A model generated the notes under the pieces. The model was not told where the DNA came from. It did no database searches and saw only the letters and a program-made list of their open reading frames with translations. From Undaria pinnatifida (Eukaryota; Sar; Phaeophyceae; Laminariales; Alariaceae), in the NCBI GenBank assembly GCA_012845835.1, contig JABAKD010000016.1:13753020-13817019 (forward strand): a stretch of DNA of 64,000 nucleotides. The letters run 5' to 3'. Shown here in pieces: positions 46,101-55,100 of this stretch. Both the position numbers and the translations under genes were made by a program. Position 1 is the first letter of the stretch; every line of letters starts with the position of its first letter.

Positions 46101-48629
46101 CGAACTCAAAGGAACAGAGAGGTCACTCGCGCGAGTGACCCCGGGCCCCTAAAAAAAAGCCTCCAAAGGTGATCTCCCTACCGTAGCCTGGGCCTTGTGG
46201 TGTCTTGCACGCAGGTTACGTATGGCATGTGTTTCGGTAGAGAAGATGCTATTTTTTCTGGTAGTTCGCACGAAAGTTGCTCTAAAGTGTCTCGTGAATC
46301 AACTCGACCATTAAGGTTGCCTTCGTGTGGCAGGTCACATATTCGTTACCCTTTTTTTTTTTTTACGGATGACTGAACCAGCGGTAGATTAATTTTATTC
46401 GGTCCATGCAGAACTGATCCATCCGGCACACACAATGGGTTTTTTTTCTAACGGACCTTTATGGAAAAGAAAGTGACGCGTGGCCCGTGAAGCGTTACCA
46501 GACGAAGATACCCACCAACCAAATTACCTACCGCCTAACAATGGCATAGTTCGTGGTATAATCAAGCTGTCACAGCTATGGTATGTCAGCTACAATATGT
46601 AGCTACAATATGTAGTTGATGTGCGGAAAGCTCCTTCATTTCTGGGGTGGCCACGGCGTGGCAGTGGCCAGGTGATAAGGCATGCACCTACCGTATAGTC
46701 TAATGTAGCTGTACTACTGCATTGCAGCATATAATAGTAGTGCTTATGATATCCTTCGTGATACTGACAGGTTTTCGGAGTAGCCAGAAACTTCTGTTCG
46801 TTTTCATCATGATAATTCCTCGAACACAACACGCAGATTACAACTCTGGCTACGAAGCACATACTTGGCATTGGATGTTTTCAAACAAAACATGCCCACG
46901 TCTGATCACCTCCCATAGTAATGACCGGGCAAGACAGTTCTCGGGTGCTCTCTGCTGTGTGCAAGATATGTATAGTCTATGACGGTAAAATAATAAAATA
47001 GCTCTTACATTCGCTTCGCCTATTAAATACGTACATGCCCGGTACTTCAAAGTATAATACTAAGTGTTGCACCTACCTGTACGTGAGGGTAGTGAGCGGT
47101 CTGAAACTCTTGTGGCTCTCCGCATCAGCCATTCTCTGTCCCCAGAAATCATGCCGCCACATGCCTCTCCATGGCGAGTCGGTCCAGACGTCGTGATTAT
47201 CCAGCTAAACCGATCAAGTTACGACGAGAACGATGAAGAAACCGCATAACAGAGCAGCAGAAGCAGGACGGCCAAACGGTTATAACGTCTCAACACTGCA
47301 GTAGCACTCGCACCTGATTTGAAGCACACGCCGTCTCCGATACTATGTTATGATAAAACGGTACAGTTGCTTAGACCTACGCCGTACTGCCTGAGAGCTT
47401 GCTGCACCGCGCGCCGGTTGCATACGAGTCAACAAAGTCGCCATATTATGGCGAACCCATGTACGTAGTCCCGTCATGCATCATGGGTGCAACACTGCTG
47501 TGTTCACCCAAAGATTCAAGGTGTGCCTTGAGTTGTAGGCTCGGCTGTACGTCATGCGCCGAAGATTGAATTTGTCAGTTGCCTAGTTATAGTAGTTTTA
47601 GCCCGTCAAATGTGTTTCCTTGACGACTATCATATCCTTGACGTCTGTCATATCCTCGACGGCTATCCTTGACGGCTGTCCGTCAAGGGGGAAGAGCGCC
47701 GTCAACCGACATCTGACATGGCTAAAACTGCAGATAGATGGAGTGTAGAGTTAGACCTGTCAATTTGCGACAAGAAGACAGATCCTTTGCATCAGAGGAG
47801 ACGAGTGGTAAGATCGAATGGTCAAACTGTCTAAACACTCGAATAAACCACTTGCCGTATCCGAGATCCGATCACTTTATTTATAGGGTGATTACATTAA
47901 ACAGTAAACAAGCAAACCTGCGCCGCCGCGCTTGAAGCCTGCTGCACTATGCGCCGTTTGCATAGTGAATCGCAAGTTAGTATCCCTGTGGCTAGGCCAT
48001 TGATAGTCCCATCATGGTTACAACACATTAATGCTGTTTGTTGAGTCCATCTCAAGGTTTACATTTACCTTAGGCGCGTAGGTCCCGTTTCATGCCTTGC
48101 GCTACGGATTCTAAAGTCTCAGTGGGCGATTTAGGTTTGGCCCGTCAAGAGCTTGTTGCCCGTCAAGCTGCAAGAGCGCCGTCAACCGACAGCCGCTCTA
48201 AAACTGCGGACCAAAGGTATCAGGAGACATTTCACATGTCAATCGAGGGAAATAGGTGCGCTGTCAAAGGTGTCGGCTCGAGCGTATTTTTAGGCCGGGG
48301 TTTTTACACTAAAACCTAGATGTCGGGTGTCAGGGTTAAGGCTTCAACGTCTGCCAAGGGGTGAAAGTGTTGTCTCCTGGCATTTCTATAACTCTTACGT
48401 CTTACCACAGCTGTTTTCTCCTGGCATTTCGATAACCCTTACGTCTTACCACAGCTGGTCGATCGTCCCAGACGAACGTGCCCTGGAGCGTACTGGCGTG
48501 AAGGGAAAACGACAGCAAGGCTACGCCAGCCGGAGCCTGCCACCTTGTGGCATTGGGTGAGCACAGGGGTGGCATGGGGTGGGCGGTAGGAGCAGGGGTC
48601 AAATGGTGAGGATCGTCCGGATGAATCAT
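34117..48629 (-). CDS. TMTC-type protein: multi-pass GT-C membrane protein with DUF1736 and TPRs, 13 exons, 1226 aa
   Basis: Predicted exons in transcript order: 48629-48450, 47204-47077, 45865-45657, 44533-44472, 44247-43521, 42444-42258, 42033-41938, 41488-41290, 39697-38711, 37646-37503 (or -37480), 36278-36039, 34969-34715, 34383-34117 (TGA). TMTC proteins are ER membrane O-mannosyltransferase-like enzymes; animal members modify cadherins, and the substrate here is unknown. Hallmarks: FVWDDRPAVLDNHDVWTD (luminal acidic loop, about residues 52-69), HDFWG, SHKSFRPLTTLTYR, GFHLFNVVVHA, LLFAVHPVHVEAVAPIVGRADLL (about 181-205), CKEIGVTVFGLI, then DUF1736 (ERALSYAYTHAV..LCYDWGFRCIPHVTSFADSANL, about 500-550), VVPFLPASNAFFPIGAVVAER, LLYLPSLGACVL, and TPRs from about 880 to the end (ALRVCPNGIKTLNNLASGML, LNPDFPSALFNFGVSQMLAG, ARALYHRALALHPTSPELLSNLG). 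Exons 5 and 9 carry long Ser/Lys/Pro-rich insertions between membrane segments. Introns 3 and 5 use GC donors. The exon 10/11 junction and any exon upstream of 48,629 are uncertain. Confidence 0.87.
36621..36950. repeat. 22-bp minisatellite (ATGTTGTTGTGTCCCCTCGAAA)n
   Basis: Exactly 15 head-to-tail units, no spacers. Units differ at one position (TTGTTTCCCC versus TTGTGTCCCC); the T variant occurs in the first two units and once mid-array. Located in TMTC intron 10. The repeat has no stop codons in several frames, which creates meaningless reading frames of 139-174 codons. Confidence 0.97.
40252..41250. repeat. 1-kb (CCCGA)n pentamer array in TMTC intron 8
   Basis: About 190 CCGAC/GACCC pentamers, with a central variant zone (about 40,535-40,700: ACACGACACG, CTCGATCCG, TTCTGATCCG) and single-base phase breaks at about 40,417, 40,484 and 40,784. 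It ends 40 nt from the exon 8 donor (41,289). On the transcribed (minus) strand it reads (TCGGG)n. The same GGGTCGGGTC word occurs at 290-400 and 31,690-31,790. Confidence 0.97.
41579..41680. mobile_element. GTCAA-type mini element, copy 1 (TMTC intron 7)
   Basis: TAGTTTTGGCCCGTCAAGGC at the left, GCCGTCAACTGACAGATTTG at the right. Family of about 80-140 bp with four copies, all in this gene. Confidence 0.6.
42526..42636. mobile_element. GTCAA-type mini element, copy 2 (TMTC intron 5)
   Basis: GAGCCGTCAAGGC, internal TTCTTGACGGCTGTCCGTCAAGAA palindrome (12-bp arms around CTGTC), and ACCGCCAACCGACATATTTG at the right end. Confidence 0.65.
47593..47731. mobile_element. GTCAA-type mini element, copy 3 (TMTC intron 1)
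   Basis: Best-preserved ends: TAGTTTTAGCCCGTCAAATG at the left and GACATGGCTAAAACTGCA at the right, with TTGACGGCTGTCCGTCAAGG and GAGCGCCGTCAACCGACA inside, plus three extra TATCCTTGACG(G/T)CT repeats. Confidence 0.7.
48131..48208. mobile_element. GTCAA-type mini element, copy 4 (TMTC intron 1)
   Basis: Short copy: TTAGGTTTGGCCCGTCAAGA, GCCCGTCAAGC, AGAGCGCCGTCAACCGACAG, CTCTAAAACTGCG. Confidence 0.65.
48373..48460. repeat. 44-bp tandem duplication spanning the TMTC exon 1 / intron 1 border
   Basis: Two units (48,373-48,416 and 48,417-48,460), each with TCTCCTGGCATTTC.ATAAC, CTTACGTCTTACCACAGCTG. The unit nearer the gene start contains the donor used in the model (exon end 48,450). The other carries an identical GTG|GTAAGACGTAAG donor 44 nt further on (48,406). 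Confidence 0.85.
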
Positions 48630-49100
48630 CTCTTGCTTACGTTCACACGCTCGAAATCAGTTCGTAATTCATACCCTGGGTCGGTTTGTGTGTGTTTCTG
48701 CAGAATACAACAACAACCGTTGGCCGGGTCCATATCCTCAAAATGTTGGATATGGGCTGTACAACTTGCGACGCCAGGCCACACACCTTGGTAGGTTTTT
48801 CAACCATAACGAGGTCCTTGCTCTTCTCGTACGAGGCATCCCCCCCCCCTCCCGTCAATCACCACCCAGCGTTTCGTTAGGTGACTAAAAAGCAGAGCAG
48901 TCTCTCTCATTGCCCTCTTGCCTCTGCCTCGCTGCTCGTCATGTCGTCCAGGCCGCAGGCCGCTTGGGCTCAAAAGTATCTTAAAAAAATCCGGGCCCGG
49001 CTCGTACCCGCCTCTGCATGGTTATGGAACACCTTTTCATGATTTCATGTTGAATCGTGCGCTCCAGGTAGATCATCTGCGGCCCCTGCCCAGCAAAGAC
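48630..49100. promoter_or_regulatory. Shared divergent promoter region of the TMTC and lycopene cyclase genes
   Basis: Only 471 bp separate the two start codons, so both core promoters and leaders must lie here (or exon 1 of either gene extends). The stretch contains CCATATCC..GGATATGG, an 8-bp inverted repeat around 9-10 nt (about 48,730-48,757), a poly-C run (48,841-48,852) and a C/T-rich patch at 48,899-48,935 suitable as a leader or initiator for the plus-strand gene. I see no clear TATA box. Upstream ATGs at 49,018, 49,024 and 49,047 precede the chosen lycopene cyclase start. Confidence 0.6.
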
Positions 49101-52100
49101 ATGCGTCCTGCTTGGGCACCCACGACAGGGCTCGCCCCTTCTGCACTCCTCCTCTCCTTCACAGCAGCTGCAACGGCGTTCGTGGTCCACCATGCCCCGG
49201 CCAACCTCGCATCGTCTCGAGGAGCACTCGCTCCTGTGTCCCCACCGGTATCTCGCCGCGTTTTGAGCACAGACCGCTTGGGGAGAGCTAGAGGTGGAGG
49301 TCGCATCTCTCCCGGGAGGGGGCTGTCTATGGCGTTCGATTTGGGGCAGATGATGGAGCAGATGATGGGCTCGATGGGCGGCAACGGTGGTAGCGGTGGC
49401 AGCAGCAAGGGTGGTAAATCAAGCAAAAATGTGGTATACGATGCTGCTATTGTTGGGTATGGGCCAGCTGGAGGCGTCATGGTGAGTTTGATGTCTTGCT
49501 GACTTGTACTCTTGTACTGCTCGTGCACTGCTGTACGGGTCTAATCGTGTTACTGCTGTAGTGTCTGCATACCGGTAGCAGCGTACGTTGTGCCTGGTGT
49601 GGTAACTGTTGTGTAATTAGGGTGTGAGGCAGTAAGGTTAAGGACTAGTTTGGCGCATTCGGTTTTGAAAGATTACAAGTTGTCGAGCAATTCTGAAGGG
49701 TGTATCAGTACGGGCTCAAATATAAGATACGTTTTATCATTAATATAAATATAAAACGACTATTATATTCCGTCTAGAGCGGTATACAAGACTAACGCTT
49801 CAGCCGTACTTGTACGCACTCGGAAACCCGAACTCGTGTTGATGTGTTGATGATAGCATGTGTACTGGTGTAGGTGCAATGAGTACAGCAGTTTGATTCG
49901 TAGTGTAGACTGCTATTCCAGCACCAGGTAACCGTCGATACATACTGTTGCTGTACGAGTGTTAAAAGTCCATGACAACACAGGGATACACTTGGTATCT
50001 TACCTTGTACCTGGTATGATCTACAATGGCTCCGCTCCGCGGGCGGCTGACGCCGCCCGCTACGCTCGCGCAAGGAATATTAGTACAAAAATTAAAAACA
50101 AAATGAAGTAACAGGACTTCTCCCATTAAGTGAAAAAACTCACCCACATGGTATACTATTATACTAGTACCAACAACGCAGCTTGCAAAGATGAGTAACG
50201 ACCCTAAATTCGTTGAACTTACAGCTGACGTCGTCAGAATAATTTTACTAGTAATTGGTGGTAATGAGGCGCGGCCTCAATACCTGCAGCAGTCATATCT
50301 GCGATGCCTCATATACTACTCATATATGGAGCTCCTTGTACGGTCGACCTCGCACATGTTTTTTTTTTTTTCAGAGCGTATCCCGAACGAAAAAGGTACA
50401 TGATGAGCGAGAGCTGTTGTTGTTGTTCTCGACGCGCTTGTGGACTTACTTGTGGATATAGCAGGTGCTCGTACAGGGGCAGCAGCTTTTTAGACATGAT
50501 AGTTCTCCCTTTTTTTTCGGTTGAACTTTTGCCGGGACGATCAGCATCTATCCATCTATCTATCTCCGGTGTTGTGGGTTTTTATTACTGTAGTCTAGTC
50601 TACTCCGTACGAGCTAAACGAACATCTACGCTGTTTGATATTTACGTTCTGTATTCAGAGAGAATAATAAGTCGTCAATCAACCTCCTGAAAATAGGTAC
50701 TCGTACATACACCAGCATAAATTTCACAGAAAGAAAAAGTCGTCCAACAACCTCCTGAAAATAGCTACTACTCGTACAGCAGAGGAAGGTGTAAAAGCAG
50801 CGGTAGTAACAGCAGCTGAAGAAGGTGTAGAAACAGCGGTAGTAACAGCAGCACGGCACACGGGACCAGAGCCGGGTCAGTGTCGCTGTGCGTGTGTGTC
50901 GTCGACCAACCTCCTGAAAATAGGTACTCGTACGGCAGCATGCTGCAGTATAACAGATAGTGCCCCCGTTCTTTTCGGTTGAATTGTTGAAGGCTCACAA
51001 TCTGCAACAATAGCGTAGGGGAATGAAGCGTCAAGGCCATCCCGAGGTGATCGTAAGGCTGTACGCACAGCACCGCTTTCCCCGGACGTCAAACACCAGT
51101 ACAGGAACCCAATAAGAAACAGGGTAGTAGGAAAGGCTGACTGAGATTGACGGGAACATTAGAAACCCGATAGCCAGTGTACTGAAGTTTGTGCCGAACG
51201 CATCCTCTCTTATGTGTAAAACCCAGCCTGGGATATCACTTGTGTTTCTTATCTGTATCGTAGACGATTTAGATCTTGATCTGTCCATGGCATGCTTTTT
51301 TATTTGTGCTCCTGATCCAGCAAAGGCATACCATAAAACCGAGGAAAAATGAGTAGAATGGATGTAAGCCTAGTCGTTTTTCTCTTTTTGACTGTGACAC
51401 CCCGACGACTTCACGCGCGTGCACCCCTCAGGCTACCCTCCTGGCCGAAAAGCACGGCCTCAAGGTGTGCATCATCGACCCGAACCTAGAGAAGCGCTGG
51501 ATACCGAACTACGGAGTCTGGGTGGAGGAATGGGAGGCGCTTGACAAAGATCTGCAGGTGCCCGTTGTGTCAACCCCTTTTGAACCGCACTCACATTTTT
51601 GCCGCGTTTTTTTTTTTTTAATTATGTTTAATAAAAAACACATCGGGTGTGATGTCGGCATTTTTTTTCATAACTCGATTTGCCAGCGCGTGATATTATA
51701 TGTATCCGTGAGTAGCGCGTGCCAAGGAAGGTTCGAATGACCTGATGAAGAAAATAGGCCTGTGATTATCTCCGCTGCCCCCCCCCATTGCCAGATCGGG
51801 CTGGGGGATTGCCTTGACCTGACGTGGGAGGTGACGGATTCGTTCTTCGGTGGCAGCCACGGCGTCCCCGCGGACGAGCGTTGTCGCATCAACCGCGCCT
51901 ACGCACGCGTGTCCCGCGATAAGATGCAGGCCAACCTAAAGGCTCGCCTGGCTGCCGCGGGAGTCGACAAGATTGCGGGGAGAGTGGACGCGAAGACGGT
52001 AAGACTCGTGTCATTGTACCTTGTATATCCGCGTTGGAGGCGTATAATTTGCTGCAGTTTTGTGTATCGTTTTGCGTTGTTTTTCCCTTGGGAGGTAGCC

Positions 52101-55100
52101 TTCGACGCCAGAGTTGTTGGAGCCTGTCCATGTATTCAATACCAATAGGTTATGGCGATGAGTAAAATGAATGTGAGAACAACCACCAAATGTTCTACCC
52201 ATGTCAACACCACATCGACTACCCATGCAGGGACTGAGCGGGTCCATGGGGGTATCGTGATGGTGTATACTCCATTGAGTCGAGCGGTCTATTCATCCAG
52301 AGGACACACTTAGTGGGGATATTTTATGCCGGGGGAACCTTGACGGTTACCTGGAATTGTGTCGCGCTTAACCCCTTTGAGAAATCAGACGGAAAAAAGG
52401 TATAAAAAAAAGTGTGACAATTGCCGAATTGGGGCATACGAAGCATCCCTCTCTGCTGGAGTAGGGGGTGTATCCGAAGTGCAGACGAACGCGGAAGGAG
52501 GTGTACGACGCGTGTCCAGCGTTCTGGTATACCTGGTATGTACTATGGCACGCCTAAACCGCGCTATTGATAGTCCCAAACTTGTCGTTTGTTGTGGTAG
52601 CTAAGCGTGGGTCCCTGAAGGATATAGTCGTGCGTGTTGTACGGTAAGCTGTTAGGTCCGGACAGGTTGACATCGGTAGAAGGCAAAAAGGTTACTCATC
52701 CTTCGGAGGAAGGAGGCGTTTTGGTGTTCTAATAGCTTTACGTTAACGGTGCATAACAGGTGGAACACTCGGCGGAGGGGACGACGATGTGCCTTGACGA
52801 CGGGAAGCTGATCAACTGCCGCCTCGTTGTAGACAGCAGCGGACACTTCTCGGAGCTTGTGGAGAGAGTTGGCGAGCACAACCCGGGGGTGCAGATCGCG
52901 TACGGGGCGGAGGTAGAGGTGAAGGGTAAGTCTTAGCCTTGCCTGGTCCGTCTTAAAACAAGCAGTTTTTACCGGAAATGAGAACGTACAGCTTAGCTGT
53001 GAGATCGAGAGATTCGTCGAAGCTTGGCTTTGCTAGCTGCGTGTGATACTTCGATCGATGATCAGTTTGTAGTATTTTACCTAGTGACTGCCACGAGCGG
53101 ACTTGTCAAGGGTCGTGCAACTTACCAGGTACAAAGCACCCACAAGTTCCATCCTAAAGGGTTCGGAAATGTTGCTTTGGCGTGCACCAAAAGTCCTCGG
53201 TAAAATAAATTGAGAAACGAACGGGTGCATAATACATGTAGATGTGACAAACGAGGTTCCGGCCGCCGAAGTAAAAATAGTCTCAAGACTCCCAGAGGCC
53301 AAATGGTGACGATTTCCTGCACTCTATCAAGTCGCAGACAGCTTTTATAATGGCTATATTGTAGTTGGAGGGGCACTGCTTGAAGTAGAAGTGTCTAGTA
53401 GTAATACTATACTGTACGACTACAACAGTAGCCTACACGTGGAAGGCGTTAAATGCTCTCTGTTTACCTCCCCAACAAACCATACGCTACCCTGACATTC
53501 CTGCCACTTCTTATCCACCAGACGGACATGCCCCGTACGACGAAAACGCCATGTTATTTATGGACTACCGCACGGACTACGTGGATGACAAGTCGGAGCT
53601 CTCAGAGAAAGAGTTGAGGGAGTTGGACGAGATCCCAACGTTCCTCTACGCCATGCCCATGGGGGAAGCGCCTAACGGTCGACGAAGGATCTTCTTCGAA
53701 GAGGTGATTGGTTGGTTGACTCACCCCTCGGTCTTATAGTGTGATACTTGGTGGTAGTGTTTTTTGTTTCCGTTTTTGGCACGTTAGTTTTTTAGGCTTG
53801 ATTCGGGGGTCGTTGCTTGTTGTGAGCGGCCTCCTCTAGTGCGGACCGGATGTGAACACGACGACCGAATAGGCCCCGACTACCAGTCCCAAATTAGGAG
53901 CAAGACCGAGTAGGCATTATTCAGAACGTCTGGTACTGTTATAAGCAAGTGGCTTGCCGAGATACAACCCAGAGTCAACAGGAGAACGAAGGAATGTTCG
54001 TGTTTGTACATACAATAAATCGGATGCCCTCACCATTCCCCCCCTCTCTCCCCCGCCCCCTCGTGGTATTGCTTCCGGTCGATCCCGTACCGTACCGTGT
54101 TATGGTCTTGAGACTGCGGCCGTGCATAATTTTGAGTACGCCTCCCCCCCTCGCACCCCTCTCTGCCCCGCCTTCTCGTTTACTTGCTTCCGGTCAACCC
54201 CGTACCGTGCCGTGCCGTGGCCCTGTAGACGTCTTTGGTGGCGCGTCCTCCGATAAGCTTCGATCTCTGCAAAGAACGCCTTTACAGGCGTATGAAGCAC
54301 CACGGAATCGAAGTCACCAAGGTTATGGACGAGGAGTTTTGCTATATTCCGATGGGAGGCGCCATGCCGGTCCTAACTCAGGTTAGTCTAGTCGGCTTCA
54401 TATCTGTCTGCCTGTCTGTCTGTCTGCCTGCCTGTTTGTTGACACGTAAGTCCGTCTGTCCGTCTGTCCAACGCCATCCCCACCCCCATCCCGGCCCGTA
54501 CACTCACTTGTTGCGCAATTGTCCAGCGCGTTGTGGCCTTCGGCGGAGCATCTGGACTGGTGCATGCCGCGACAGGCTACATGCACGTGAGCGAGTTGCT
54601 GTACGATCGAGATAATGTCAAATAAGATTGAGAAAAGGTTGAGAGAAGGTTCATAAGAAGTATAAGTTCGAAATAAAATTGAAATAAAGTTGAGTCGAGG
54701 TAAGGCAGGCATGGGGGGGTGGTAGATTGGGTGACGATCAGCACGTCGTGGCTCGTGTACCTCATGGTGCCATTGCAAGAGCTGTAGTATACCACGTGGC
54801 CTAGCTTTCGACGAAGTTGGCGATTCACGTATGGCTTGAGACGTTATTAACTAACAACCATTAACGCTAACGCTAGCCCTAACCACGATCGGCTGGGGAA
54901 AAATATCGCAATCATGATGTAATGAGAATTTACTGTACGCACTGTGAACTATCAACCATTTTGGTCGAATCTGGGCGAAGTCGAAAATACACAACGATGC
55001 TGATGTTGCTCGATGTCTTGCCGTCATCCCCAATGGCCCACAACCCCGCGCCGCCGCCTCAATGAAGGTACGAATGTTGGCGGCCTCCGGGGGCGTCGCC

